Origin: Mycolicibacterium duvalii
GTDB lineage: Bacteria > Actinomycetota > Actinomycetes > Mycobacteriales > Mycobacteriaceae
Assembly (NCBI RefSeq): GCF_010726645.1
Contig: NZ_AP022563.1
Coordinates: forward strand, 248,001 to 312,000
Direction: 5' to 3'
Length of the DNA stretch: 64,000 nt
In this document: positions 23,977 to 33,118 of the stretch, one piece after another
How the letters are laid out: every line of letters begins with the position of its first letter
Position numbering within the stretch: the first letter of the stretch is position 1
Translations under genes and position numbers: made by a program
Notes under the pieces: model-generated
Told to the model about the DNA's origin: nothing
Database searches by the model: none
Seen by the model: the letters and a program-made list of their open reading frames with translations, nothing else

Positions 23977-25715
23977 CGGGGGCCCGCCCCGACCGCCTGG
24001 GAGTCGGCGAACTCCCGATAGGTCTGACAGGTCTGCAGCAGTTCGCGATGGCTGCCCGTGCCGACCACGCGCCCGTCGTCGACGACGACGATCTGATCGG
24101 CGTCGGCGACCGTCGAGATGCGTTGGGACACCATGATGACCGTCGCATCGGCGGACACGTCGCGCAGGGCGCGCCGGACCCGCGCGTCGGTGTGCACGTC
24201 GAGGGCGGAGAACGCGTCGTCGAACAGGTAGATCGCAGGACGGCGGATCACCGCACGCGCGATGGCCAGTCGCTGACGCTGGCCCCCGGAGAAGTTCATC
24301 CCACCCTGAGCCACGCGCATCCCCAGCCCGTCGGGGTGGGCGGCGACGAAGTCGTCGGCGGCCGCGACCCGCAGCGCCGCCCACATCTGCTCTTCGGTGA
24401 CCACCTGCCCCGGGCCGGCGCCGATCTGCAGATTGTCGGCCACCGTGCCGGAGAACAGGTATCCGCGTTGCGGCACCAGGCCGATGGCCGACCACAACCG
24501 CTCGATGTCGTAGTCGCGCACATCGGTTCCGTCGACGAGCACCGCGCCCGCCGTGACGTCGTAGAGGCGGCAGATCAGCGAGATCAGCGTCGACTTACCC
24601 GCCCCTGTGGAACCGACCACCGCGGTGCTGGTACCGGGCCGGACGATCAGCGAAACATCCTGCAGCACGGGGCGATCCGCGCCGGGGTAGGTGAAGGTCG
24701 CCGATTCGAACCGGATCTCGCCGACGACGATATCCGGTGCCGCGGGCGACGGGTGGTTCTGCACGGCGGGGTGGGTGTCGAGGACCTCGGTGATCCGCTC
24801 GGCGCACACCGAGGCGCGCGGGATGATCACGAGGATGAAGGTCGCCATCAGCACTGCGAGGAGAATCTGCATGAAATACGACAGAAACGCGATCAGCGAT
24901 CCCACCTGCATCTGACCGGCATCGATGCGCTGCCCGCCGAACCAGATCAACGCCACACTGGACACGTTGATCACCAGCGTGGTGACGGGCAGCATCAACG
25001 CCTGCCACCGGCCGGCTTCGAGCGCCGTGCCGGCCAGCGCGTGATTGGCCTCGGCGAACCGGCTGCGCTCATGGGACTCGCGGGCGAACGCCCGGACCAC
25101 CCGCAACCCGGTCAGTTGTTCGCGCATCACCCGGTTGATGCCGTCGATCTGACCTTGCAGACGCCGGAAGACCGGCAGCAGGTGCGACACGATCCAATAG
25201 TTGGCCGCCGCCAGCAGCGGCACGCTGATCAGCAACAGCCACGACAGTCCGGCATCCTGATGGATCGCCATGAAGATCCCGCCGACCGACATCAGCGGCG
25301 CGGTGATCAACATCGTGGCGGTCAGCTGCACCAACAGTTGAATCTGCTGGACGTCGTTGGTGGTACGGGTCAGCAGCGACGGGGCGCCGAACCGTGCGGT
25401 CTCCTCGGCGGAGAACCCGGTGATGTGGTGGAACAGCACCGACCGCAGGTCGCGACCGAAGCCCATGGCTGCGCGCGAACCGAAGTAGACCGCGCCGACC
25501 GCGCACGCCACCTGCAGCGCGGTGACCGCGAGCATCACCATGCCGAGCTCGACGATGCGGCGCAGATCTCCTTGAGTGACTCCGTCGTCGATGATGGCCG
25601 CGTTGACCGTCGGCAGGTACAGCGTGGCCAAGGTGCTGACCGCCTGGAGGGTGGCGACCACGGCCAGCAGCCGGCGATACGGCCGGACATGCCGTCGAAG
25701 CAGCCGCCAGAGCAT
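23973..25715 (-). CDS. ABC exporter half-transporter, degenerate-site subunit (Rv1273c-like)
   Basis: This 580-aa protein has six membrane helices followed by an ATPase domain. It carries Walker [10 protein letters not shown] and a normal signature [10 protein letters not shown], but Walker B reads [12 protein letters not shown] with Asp where the catalytic Glu should be. Paired with the ISAGE signature of the partner, this predicts one inactive and one active ATP site, as in TM287/288-type exporters. It is first in the operon and divergent from the lprB-like gene. Gene order matches Rv1272c-Rv1273c from memory. Confidence 0.9.
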   Translation of the reverse strand: MLWRLLRRHVRPYRRLLAVVATLQAVSTLATLYLPTVNAAIIDDGVTQGDLRRIVELGMVMLAVTALQVACAVGAVYFGSRAAMGFGRDLRSVLFHHITGFSAEETARFGAPSLLTRTTNDVQQIQLLVQLTATMLITAPLMSVGGIFMAIHQDAGLSWLLLISVPLLAAANYWIVSHLLPVFRRLQGQIDGINRVMREQLTGLRVVRAFARESHERSRFAEANHALAGTALEAGRWQALMLPVTTLVINVSSVALIWFGGQRIDAGQMQVGSLIAFLSYFMQILLAVLMATFILVIIPRASVCAERITEVLDTHPAVQNHPSPAAPDIVVGEIRFESATFTYPGADRPVLQDVSLIVRPGTSTAVVGSTGAGKSTLISLICRLYDVTAGAVLVDGTDVRDYDIERLWSAIGLVPQRGYLFSGTVADNLQIGAGPGQVVTEEQMWAALRVAAADDFVAAHPDGLGMRVAQGGMNFSGGQRQRLAIARAVIRRPAIYLFDDAFSALDVHTDARVRRALRDVSADATVIMVSQRISTVADADQIVVVDDGRVVGTGSHRELLQTCQTYREFADSQAVGAGPR

Positions 25716-25829
25716 CCCGCTACTCTCGCACACCCGCCCTCGTGCGGAGGTGTTCGGCTGACCGCCCTGAGAATTCGTTAAATCGGCTGGTCACCCGGCA
25801 TGTCGGTGGTTGGGTGGAGGGCCTGCCGC

Positions 25830-25835
25830 TACAGT
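25830..25835 (+). promoter_or_regulatory. Predicted -10 of the lprB-lprC operon
   Basis: TACAGT fits TANNNT and ends 7 nt before the GTG at 25843, which suggests a leaderless transcript and decides that start over the ATG at 25864. Confidence 0.45.
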
Positions 25836-25842
25836 GCATGGC

Positions 25843-26427
25843 GTGAACCACAGCCAGCGCAGCATGAGCCGGTCCGCCGCGGTGTCACGGGTGCGTTCCG
25901 CGCTGGCCGTCGCGCTGGCAGCCGTGTTCCCGGTGCTGGCCGGGTGCTCCGACGGCCAGTCGCCCGCACCGGAGGTGCCGTCCTCGGAGGCACCCGACCA
26001 AGACGTCGCCCACGGCCCGTTCTTCCCGGAATGCGGCGGCATCAGCGACCAGGAAGTCATCGCGCAGACCCGGGTGCCGGGACTGGTCAACACCGCCAAG
26101 ACCTCGGTCGGCTGTCAGTGGCTGGCCGGCGGCAGCATCCTGGGTCCGCACTTCTCGTTCACCTGGTTCCGCGGCAGCCCGATCGGGCGCGAACGCAAGA
26201 CCATGGAACTGTCCCGCACCAGCGTGGAGGACATCAGCATCGAGGGCCACGACGGCTTCATCGGCATCAACGAGGACCCGGAGTTCGGCGTCAACCTCTG
26301 CGAGATCGGCATCCAGTTCAACGACGACTTCATCGAATGGTCGATAAGCTACGGGCAGCCGCCGTTCCCCGACGCCTGCGAGGTGGCCAAGGAATTGACC
26401 CGGCAATCGATTGTGAACTCCAAATGA
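25843..26427 (+). CDS. lprB: LprB-like lipoprotein (DUF3558 family)
   Basis: This 194-aa exported lipoprotein has a long basic n-region, a hydrophobic core and the lipobox VLAGC. The mature part resembles DUF3558: ECGGISDQEV, VGCQWL, a GHDGF stretch and a late cysteine in PDACEVAKEL, giving probable disulphides. Its role is unknown. It overlaps the next lipoprotein gene by ATGA, and the two look like a tandem duplication of the same fold. Position between the ABC exporter and sixA matches LprB (Rv1274) from memory. Confidence 0.8.
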   Translation: MNHSQRSMSRSAAVSRVRSALAVALAAVFPVLAGCSDGQSPAPEVPSSEAPDQDVAHGPFFPECGGISDQEVIAQTRVPGLVNTAKTSVGCQWLAGGSILGPHFSFTWFRGSPIGRERKTMELSRTSVEDISIEGHDGFIGINEDPEFGVNLCEIGIQFNDDFIEWSISYGQPPFPDACEVAKELTRQSIVNSK

Positions 26428-26963
26428 GGGCCCGCCACGCGCTCGTCGCCGCGGCCGCGGCGCTGCTCACCCTGACCGGCTGCACGCAGACCGTGGACGG
26501 TACCGCCGCGAAGGCCGGATCGGGCAGCACCCCGCGCAACAACGATTCGGAGCGGCAGTACCCGAACCTGCTCAAGGAGTGCGAGGTCCTCACCGAGGAC
26601 ATCCTGGCCGAGACCGTCGGGGCCGACCCGCTCGACATCCAGAGCACCTTCGTCGGCGCGGTGTGCCGGTGGCAGGCGGCCAACCCGGCCGGACTGGTCG
26701 ATATCACCCGCTTCTGGTTCGAACTGGGCAGTCTCGACAACGAGCGCCAGACCGCCGAAGAGTTGGGCTACCAGATCGAGAACCGGTCGATCGCGGGCAT
26801 CACGTCGTTCGTGATGCGGCCCGAGGACCCCAACGGCGCGTGCGGAGTGGCCAGTGACGCCGCCGGTGTGGTGGGCTGGTGGGTCAATCCGCAGGCGCCC
26901 GGCATCGATGCGTGCGGGATGGCAGTCAAGTTGATGGAGCTGACGCTGGCCACCCGCGCCTGA
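26424..26963 (+). CDS. lprC: LprC-like lipoprotein (DUF3558 family)
   Basis: This 179-aa protein begins MRARHALVAAAAALLTLTGC, a standard lipoprotein signal. The mature domain has LLKECEVLTED, VCRWQAANPAG, ACGVAS and DACGMAVKL, with four spaced cysteines as in the upstream lprB-like protein. Its ATG overlaps the lprB stop, so the two are made together. Function is unknown; co-export to the cell envelope as a pair is likely. Matches LprC (Rv1275) in order. Confidence 0.8.
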   Translation: MRARHALVAAAAALLTLTGCTQTVDGTAAKAGSGSTPRNNDSERQYPNLLKECEVLTEDILAETVGADPLDIQSTFVGAVCRWQAANPAGLVDITRFWFELGSLDNERQTAEELGYQIENRSIAGITSFVMRPEDPNGACGVASDAAGVVGWWVNPQAPGIDACGMAVKLMELTLATRA

Positions 26964-26985
26964 CCGGGACGGCCGCGGGTTCTTC

Positions 26986-27077
26986 GCCCAGTGTGCGCCC
27001 CGGGCGGTTTTCGGGCCCACTTTCCGCCGTGGGCTCACGCTCGGCGATGTCACCGCCGTGCGCGCACACTCGACGCG
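26986..27077. repeat. Dispersed ~90-bp intergenic element with inverted ends, copy B
   Basis: This copy lies between the convergent lprC and sixA genes. It starts with AGTGTGCG (26990-26997) and ends with CGCACACT (27063-27070), again an exact inverted pair. Shared internal landmarks with copy A are TTTCCGCCG, TCACG, TCGGCG and CGCCGTG in the same order. It fills almost the whole 114-bp gap. Confidence 0.55.
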
Positions 27078-27602
27078 TCAGCGGGCGGTGTGGAACGCCA
27101 CCAGCTGAGCGCTGCCGAGTTCCAGCCCGGCCCATGAGGTCTCGATGCGCAGCACCGCCACCGACGAGGTCGGGAACCGGTCGGCGACCTGCGCTCCGAC
27201 CTCGGACTCGATGCCGTCGACGGCCAGCGCGAGGGCCAGCGACGACATCACCGGTTCGTGCCCTACCACCAACAGCGTGGCCGGGTCATCGCCGAAATGA
27301 GTCGGGGACGCGTTGATCTCGGCCAGGGCCAGGCCCGGCGTCGCGTCGTAAAGGCGTTCCAGATAGCGGACCGGTGCGTCGATACCGGTGCGTTCCAGGG
27401 TCTGGCGGGTGCGGACCGCCGTGGAACACAACACCGCGTCGACCGGGGGTACGTGGGCGCGGATCCAGTCGCCGGCCAGCGCGCCTTCCCGGACCCCGCG
27501 CGCCGCCAGCGGCCGGTCGTGGTCGGCGACTCCGTCGGGATACCCCGACTTGGCGTGGCGCAGCAGCAGCAAGGTGCGGTGGGCCCGGCGAGCATCCGTC
27601 AT
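27078..27602 (-). CDS. SixA-type phosphohistidine phosphatase (histidine phosphatase family)
   Basis: This 174-aa protein has the RHG-type motif LLLLRHAKSGYPD, with H16 as the phospho-accepting histidine, and a second active-site histidine in VVGHEPVMSSLA. SixA proteins remove phosphate from phosphohistidine in signalling proteins; small-molecule phosphatase activity is an alternative. The ATG start gives the usual SixA length. It is divergent from the sbcD-like gene with ~115 bp between start codons, and converges on lprC. Confidence 0.85.
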   Translation of the reverse strand: MTDARRAHRTLLLLRHAKSGYPDGVADHDRPLAARGVREGALAGDWIRAHVPPVDAVLCSTAVRTRQTLERTGIDAPVRYLERLYDATPGLALAEINASPTHFGDDPATLLVVGHEPVMSSLALALAVDGIESEVGAQVADRFPTSSVAVLRIETSWAGLELGSAQLVAFHTAR

Positions 27603-27717
27603 GGCGAACAAGGCTAGGCCATGCCGGTGCGCGTCCCCGGACTTGTCGGCGGGCCGCCATACACTCGCCATGCCCGACGAAGAGCTCGCCGGGATGTGGG
27701 ACAGGACGGGGGCCGAC

Positions 27718-28866
27718 ATGCGATTTCTGCACACTGCCGACTGGCAGCTCGGCATGACCCGGTACTTCCTCAACGGCGATGCGCAGCCCCGGTATTCGGC
27801 CGCCCGCCGGGAAGTCCTGACCGCGCTCGGCGCCGTGGCCGCCGACACCGGAGCGGAGTTCGTCGTCGTCGCCGGCGACGTGTTCGAACACAACCAGCTC
27901 GCGCTGCGCGAGGTCAGCCAGTCGCTGGAGGCGATGCGCAGCATCGGGGTGCCGGTCTACCTGCTGCCGGGCAACCACGATCCGCTCGACGCGGCCTCGG
28001 TGTACACCAGCGCACTGTTCACCGCGGAGTGCCCCGACAACGTCACCGTGCTCGACCGTCCCGGGGTGCACGAGGTGCGTCCGGGGCTGGAACTGGTCGC
28101 CGCGCCGTGGTTCTCCAAGGTGCCGACCACCGATCTGGTCGCCGATGTGCTCGCCGGGGTGCCCGCCGACGGGGTCACCCGCATCGTCGTCGGTCACGGC
28201 GCGGTCGACATCCTGGTGCCCGACAAAGACCGTCCGTCGCTGATCGCGCTCGCCGCGGTCGAGGCCGCCATCGAACGGCGCGCGGTGCACTATGTGGCCC
28301 TGGGGGACAAGCATTCTCGCTTCGAGGTCGGTGCCACCGGCCGCGTCTGGTACTCCGGATCTCCGGAGGTGACCAACTACGACGACATCGAACCCGACCC
28401 GGGCCAGGTGCTCGTCGTCGACATCGACGAGACCGATCCGCGCCGGCCGGTCCACGTCGACGCCCGCCGGGTCGGCCACTGGCGGTTCCTGTCGTTGCGA
28501 CACGGTGTCGACAACCGCCGTGACATCGCCGACCTCGACATCAACCTGGACATGCTGCCGGACAAGGACCGCACCGTGCTCCGGCTCGGCCTGACCGGGA
28601 CACTGACCGTCACCGACAAGGCGGCACTCGACGCGGCCCTGGACCGGTACGCCCGGCTGTTCGCGGCCCTGGTGCCCTGGGACAAGGAGACCGACATCGC
28701 GGTGCTGCCGGCCGACGGCGAATTCGACGGCTTGAACATCGGCGGCTTCGCGGCGGCCGCGGTCGAGGAGCTGGTCACCACCGCGCGCTCGACCGGTGCG
28801 GATGCCGAGGACGCGCGCGCGGCGCTGGCCCTGCTCCTGCGTCTGACCGAAGGGGGAGCCGCATGA
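27718..28866 (+). CDS. SbcD/Mre11-like metallophosphoesterase (Rv1277-like)
   Basis: This 382-aa nuclease-type protein has the two-metal site spread over TADWQLG, VVAGDVFEHNQ, LLPGNHDPLD, VVGHGAVD and YVALGDKHSRF. It probably processes DNA ends with the SMC-like ATPase encoded next; the stop and start overlap by ATGA. AGGACGGGGG lies just before the ATG. In-frame ATGs at 27670 and 27694 would add 16 or 8 residues and cannot be ruled out. The C-terminal ~100 residues have no clear motif. Confidence 0.87.
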   Translation: MRFLHTADWQLGMTRYFLNGDAQPRYSAARREVLTALGAVAADTGAEFVVVAGDVFEHNQLALREVSQSLEAMRSIGVPVYLLPGNHDPLDAASVYTSALFTAECPDNVTVLDRPGVHEVRPGLELVAAPWFSKVPTTDLVADVLAGVPADGVTRIVVGHGAVDILVPDKDRPSLIALAAVEAAIERRAVHYVALGDKHSRFEVGATGRVWYSGSPEVTNYDDIEPDPGQVLVVDIDETDPRRPVHVDARRVGHWRFLSLRHGVDNRRDIADLDINLDMLPDKDRTVLRLGLTGTLTVTDKAALDAALDRYARLFAALVPWDKETDIAVLPADGEFDGLNIGGFAAAAVEELVTTARSTGADAEDARAALALLLRLTEGGAA

Positions 28867-31541
28867 GACTGCACCGGCTCACGCTGACGAACTACCGCGG
28901 AATCACGCACCGCGACATCGAGTTTCCCGACCGCGGCGTGGTGGTGGTCAGCGGGCCCAACGAGACCGGCAAGTCGTCGATGCTCGAAGCCCTCGACCTG
29001 CTGCTGGAAGCCAAGGACCGCTCGGCGAGGAAGGAAGTCAAGCAGGTCAAACCCACCCACGCCGACGTGGGCGCCGAGGTCAGCGCCGACATCTCCACCG
29101 GTCCGTACCGGTTCGTGTACCGCAAACGGTTCCACAAGCGGCCCGAGACCGAACTGACGGTGCACGCGCCCCGCCGCGAACAGCTCACCGGCGACGAAGC
29201 CCACGACCGGGTGCGCGCCATCCTCGCCGAGACCATGGACGTCGACCTGTGGCAGGCCCAGCGAGTGCTGCAGGCGGCGTCGACGTCGGCCGCCGACCTG
29301 TCGGGGTCGGATGCGCTGTCGCGGGCACTCGACGTGGTGGCCGGCGAGGTCGACGACCAGCCCGCCTCCGCGGGCGGTCTCGAGACGCTGCTGATCGACC
29401 GTATCGACGAGGAGTACCGGCGCTACTTCACCTCCACCGGCCGCGCCACCGGGGAGTGGGCGGCGGCCGCGGCTCGGCTGCGCGCCGCCGACGAGGCGGC
29501 CGCCCGATGCGCAGCCGAGGTCACCGAGGTCGAGGAGGCGGTCCGTCGTCACGCCGCCCTCACCGCCGAGCTGGCCGGGCTGAAGGACGAGAAGGCCAGA
29601 ACCACTGAGGAATTGGACCAGGCCCGTCTCACCGCGCAGAAGATCGCGGCGCTGCACAGCGAGGTCGAACGGGCAGCGGTCTTCGCCAAGGCCGCCACGG
29701 ACACCGCTACGGCCTCCGGTACGGCCTGGCGCGAGCGGTGCCGGTGCCGCGCCGACGTCGAGGACCGCGCCGCGGCCATCGCCGAGTTGCAGACCGCAGC
29801 GGAGACCGCGGCCGAGGCACACGACACCGCGGTCGAAATGCAGCTGGCCGCCGACGCGACCGCCGAGCAGGCCCGGGCGGGGCTGGAGGCCGCTCAGCGG
29901 CGTCTGGATGCCGCGCACGCGGCGGTGCAGCGGCTCACCGACCGCGAGACTCTGGCGCGGCTGACCGGTCGGCTGAGTGCGCTGGAACAGCACTCGCGGA
30001 CCCTCGAGGAAGCGCGCCGTGAACTCGCCGCGGTCGTTCTCAGCGACGCGCTGATGGCGACGATCGATGACGCGGCCGCCGCGGTGGCGCAGGCCGCCGC
30101 TGCCGCCGAGCAGGCCTCGGCCCATGTGGAGTTGGTGGCGTCCGCCGACATCGAGGTCCACATCGCCGGGAAGCCGGTGAGGTTGCGTGCCGGCGACCGC
30201 TGGGAATCCGCGATCACCGGGACCACCGGCGTCGATGTCGCCGGGCTGCTGTCGATGCGGGTCGTTCCGGGTGCGCCGGCGGCCACCACGCAGGCCGACC
30301 TCGACCACGCCACCGCGACACTGCGCGAAGCGCTGGGCCGGGCGGGCGCCGCCGACGTCGCCGAGGCGCGCGCGCTTCACCGGCGCCGCGCAGAACTGCA
30401 GGCAGCGGTCAAGGAGCACACCGCGATCCTGCAGGCGCTGACCGCAGAGGGTGACGCCGCCCAGGTACGCGAACAGATCGCCGAGCTGCGTGCCCGGCAG
30501 GCCGAGAACGACAACACCGCCAACCACAACGCCAACCACGAGGACGCCGCCCACGACGAGACACCGGAGCCGGTCGCGCTGCGCGCCGAGCTGGCCGCGG
30601 CTGTGGCCGCACACCAGCAGGCGCGCAACGACTGCGAGACCCAGCGCAAGCTCGCCGAGGAGACCGGCAAGCTCGTCGCCGACCGGGGGTTGCGGGCCGC
30701 GCGCGCCAAGGAGAAGCTGCAGGCCGCTCGCGACGAGCTGGCAGTCGCCGAACAACGACTGGCGAGCCAGCGCGCCCAGGCGCCCGACGACGAGCTCACG
30801 GCCAAGGCCGACACCGACGACCGGGCCGCCCGCCTCGCCGACGCCGCGGTGACCCGGCTGCGTGACGAATGGGCCGGGCACCATCCCGACGCGGTGGCCG
30901 CCGCGCTGCAGCAGGCGCAGGACGCCGACACCGCGGCGACCGCGCGCTACGCCGAGACCTTCGAGGCGCTGCGCGAGGTGGCCGCCGCGCTGAAGGTGTA
31001 CGGATCCGAAGGCCGTCGCAGCGCACTCGACGCGGCCGAGGCCGAGCGCCAACACGCCGAGAGCGAGTACCAGCGGGTGCAGCGCCGCGCCCAGGCCGCG
31101 CAACTGCTGAGGACGGTGATGGGCCGGCACCGCGACACCATGCGGATGCGCTATGTCGATCCATTCCGCGGCGAGGTCGAGCGTCTGGGCCGGCTCGTGT
31201 TCGGGGAGAGCTTCGAAGTCGACGTCGACAGCGATCTGCGCATCGGGGCCCGCACCTTGTCGGGGCGCACCGTGCCCTACGAGTCGCTGTCCGGGGGCGC
31301 CAAAGAACAGCTGGGCATCGTCGCCAGGCTCGCTGGAGCGGCGCTGGTCGCCAAGGAGGACAGCGTTCCGGTCGTCATCGACGATGCGCTGGGTTTCACC
31401 GACCCCGATCGGCTGGCCAGAATGGCCGAGGTGTTCGACACCGTCGCCGGCGACGGACAGGTCATCATTTTGACCTGCAGCCCCCAGCGGTACGCCGACA
31501 TCCGCAGTGCCTGTCATATCGAGCTGGCCGGCTCGCTCTAG
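28863..31541 (+). CDS. SbcC/Rad50-like coiled-coil ATPase (Rv1278-like)
   Basis: This 892-aa protein has Walker A GPNETGKSSM at residues 31-40. A long Ala/Glu/Arg-rich coiled coil fills about residues 190-760. A C-terminal head carries the ABC-type signature SLSGGAKEQLG and Walker B VPVVIDDALGF. No CxxC zinc hook is found at the middle. Instead a short globular insert (VHIAGKPVRLRAGDRWES) and an Asn/His-rich linker (NDNTANHNANHED) interrupt the coil. It probably forms a DNA-end-processing complex with the SbcD-like protein. This head layout also fits the YhaN-like ATPase group. Confidence 0.87.
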   Translation: MRLHRLTLTNYRGITHRDIEFPDRGVVVVSGPNETGKSSMLEALDLLLEAKDRSARKEVKQVKPTHADVGAEVSADISTGPYRFVYRKRFHKRPETELTVHAPRREQLTGDEAHDRVRAILAETMDVDLWQAQRVLQAASTSAADLSGSDALSRALDVVAGEVDDQPASAGGLETLLIDRIDEEYRRYFTSTGRATGEWAAAAARLRAADEAAARCAAEVTEVEEAVRRHAALTAELAGLKDEKARTTEELDQARLTAQKIAALHSEVERAAVFAKAATDTATASGTAWRERCRCRADVEDRAAAIAELQTAAETAAEAHDTAVEMQLAADATAEQARAGLEAAQRRLDAAHAAVQRLTDRETLARLTGRLSALEQHSRTLEEARRELAAVVLSDALMATIDDAAAAVAQAAAAAEQASAHVELVASADIEVHIAGKPVRLRAGDRWESAITGTTGVDVAGLLSMRVVPGAPAATTQADLDHATATLREALGRAGAADVAEARALHRRRAELQAAVKEHTAILQALTAEGDAAQVREQIAELRARQAENDNTANHNANHEDAAHDETPEPVALRAELAAAVAAHQQARNDCETQRKLAEETGKLVADRGLRAARAKEKLQAARDELAVAEQRLASQRAQAPDDELTAKADTDDRAARLADAAVTRLRDEWAGHHPDAVAAALQQAQDADTAATARYAETFEALREVAAALKVYGSEGRRSALDAAEAERQHAESEYQRVQRRAQAAQLLRTVMGRHRDTMRMRYVDPFRGEVERLGRLVFGESFEVDVDSDLRIGARTLSGRTVPYESLSGGAKEQLGIVARLAGAALVAKEDSVPVVIDDALGFTDPDRLARMAEVFDTVAGDGQVIILTCSPQRYADIRSACHIELAGSL

Positions 31542-31544
31542 ACT
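31539..31544 (+). promoter_or_regulatory. Predicted -10 of the GMC oxidoreductase gene
   Basis: TAGACT fits TANNNT, includes the stop codon of the SbcC-like gene, and ends 7 nt before the GTG at 31552. A leaderless start for the oxidoreductase is therefore likely even though the genes are nearly contiguous. Confidence 0.45.
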
Positions 31545-31551
31545 CCGGCCC

Positions 31552-33090
31552 GTGGACGCCGATTACGTCATCGTCGGAACTGGAGCCGCGGGAGCGGTCT
31601 TAGCCAACCGCCTCAGCGCCGACCCGTCGGTGCGGGTCGTCGTGCTCGAAGCCGGGCCGCGCGACAGGGACCCGTTCGTCCACATCCCCGCCGGGTTCTC
31701 CCGTCTGATGCGCGGCCGGCTGGACTGGGACTACCTGACCGAGCCGCAGCAGGGCCTCGGCGGTCGGCGCATCTACTGGCCGCGCGGCAAGATGCTCGGC
31801 GGGTCGACGTCGATGAACGCGATGATGTGGGTCCGCGGCTTCGACGCCGACTACGACGAATGGGGCCACCACGCCGGCGCCGAGTGGGACTACGCGCATC
31901 TGCAGCCCTACTTGCGGCGCATCGAATCCGGACCGCTGGTCATCTCCCCGCAGCGCAGCCCGCGCGAATCCACCGCCGCGTGGCTGGCGGCCGCCGAGCA
32001 GTGCGGCCACCGCATCGAGGAGCCCAATCAGGATCAACCGCAGGGCTTTTGCCAGACCAGGGTCACGCAGCGCCGCGGCTCCCGGTTCAGCTGCGCCGAT
32101 GCCTACCTCAAGCCGGTCCGCAAGCGCAAGAACCTGACCGTGCTGACCGAGGCGACCGCGACGCGGGTGGTGTTCGCCGGCAACCGCGCGGTCGGGGTCG
32201 AGTTCGACGGCAAGGCGGGACGGACGGTGGCCACGGCGCGCCGCGAGGTGGTGTTGTGCGCCGGCGCGATCAACACCCCCCAGCTGCTGATGCTGTCGGG
32301 GATCGGCGACCACGACCGGCTGGCGCGGCTGGGGATCGTGACCGTCGCGCACTCCCCGGCGGTCGGCACCAACCTGCTCGATCACCTGGTGGTGCCGCTG
32401 GGCTTCGACGTGCCCTACGGCTCGCTGACCGACGCGCAGAAACCGCTGGAGCTCCTCAACTACCTGGTGAGACGGCGCGGGATGCTCACCTCGAACGTGG
32501 GGGAGGCCTACGGGTTCGTCAAGAGCCGGCCCGACCTGGACCTGCCGGACCTGGAGCTGATCTTCGCTCCCGCACCGTATTTCGACGAGGGAATCGGTGA
32601 CCCGTATGTGGGCCACGCCGTGGTGATGGGCCCGATCCTGCTCACGCCGCAGAGCCGCGGCACCATCACGCTGCGCTCGAGCGACCCGCACGACAAGCCG
32701 ACCATCGATCCGCGCTACCTCACCGACGGCGCCGGTGCCGACCGGGCGGCCCTGATGTCGGGCCTGCGCATGTGTGCCGACATCGCGCGGGCACCCGCGC
32801 TCAAGGACATCGTCGGGCGCATCGCCCGCCCCCTCGACGCGTCGGTGCTCGACGACGACACGTTGGCGCGGGCGCTGGAATCTCTGTCGCACACGCTCTA
32901 CCACCCCGTGGGCACCTGCCGGATGGGCCGCGACGACGCCGCCGTCGTGGACCCGCAGCTGCGGGTCCGTGGCGTCACCGCGTTGCGGGTGGCCGACGCG
33001 TCGGTGATGCCGACGATCATCCGCGGCCACACCCAGGCTCCGTCGATGCTGATCGGCGAAAAAGCGGCGGATCTGATCCGTTCCTCCTGA
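31552..33090 (+). CDS. GMC-family FAD oxidoreductase (choline dehydrogenase-like, Rv1279-like)
   Basis: This 512-aa flavoenzyme has the N-terminal FAD loop VIVGTGAAGAVLANRL, the GMC signature 1 PRGKMLGGSTSMNAMMWVRG, signature 2 GAINTPQLLMLSGIG, and C-terminal catalytic parts YHPVGTCRMG and HTQAPSMLIGEKAADLI. Such enzymes oxidise alcohols such as choline or sugars; the substrate is unknown here. No signal peptide is seen. The GTG follows a good -10, and an earlier in-frame start overlaps the ATPase gene. Confidence 0.92.
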   Translation: MDADYVIVGTGAAGAVLANRLSADPSVRVVVLEAGPRDRDPFVHIPAGFSRLMRGRLDWDYLTEPQQGLGGRRIYWPRGKMLGGSTSMNAMMWVRGFDADYDEWGHHAGAEWDYAHLQPYLRRIESGPLVISPQRSPRESTAAWLAAAEQCGHRIEEPNQDQPQGFCQTRVTQRRGSRFSCADAYLKPVRKRKNLTVLTEATATRVVFAGNRAVGVEFDGKAGRTVATARREVVLCAGAINTPQLLMLSGIGDHDRLARLGIVTVAHSPAVGTNLLDHLVVPLGFDVPYGSLTDAQKPLELLNYLVRRRGMLTSNVGEAYGFVKSRPDLDLPDLELIFAPAPYFDEGIGDPYVGHAVVMGPILLTPQSRGTITLRSSDPHDKPTIDPRYLTDGAGADRAALMSGLRMCADIARAPALKDIVGRIARPLDASVLDDDTLARALESLSHTLYHPVGTCRMGRDDAAVVDPQLRVRGVTALRVADASVMPTIIRGHTQAPSMLIGEKAADLIRSS

Positions 33091-33118
33091 CCGAGGCTGC
33101 ACCCCGGCACAATGGCCC

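Noticed and set aside
28377..31517. A 1046-codon minus-strand frame over the SbcD/SbcC-like genes
   Set aside because: It is antisense to well-supported genes, has low-complexity Gly/Arg/Val composition and no recognisable domain.
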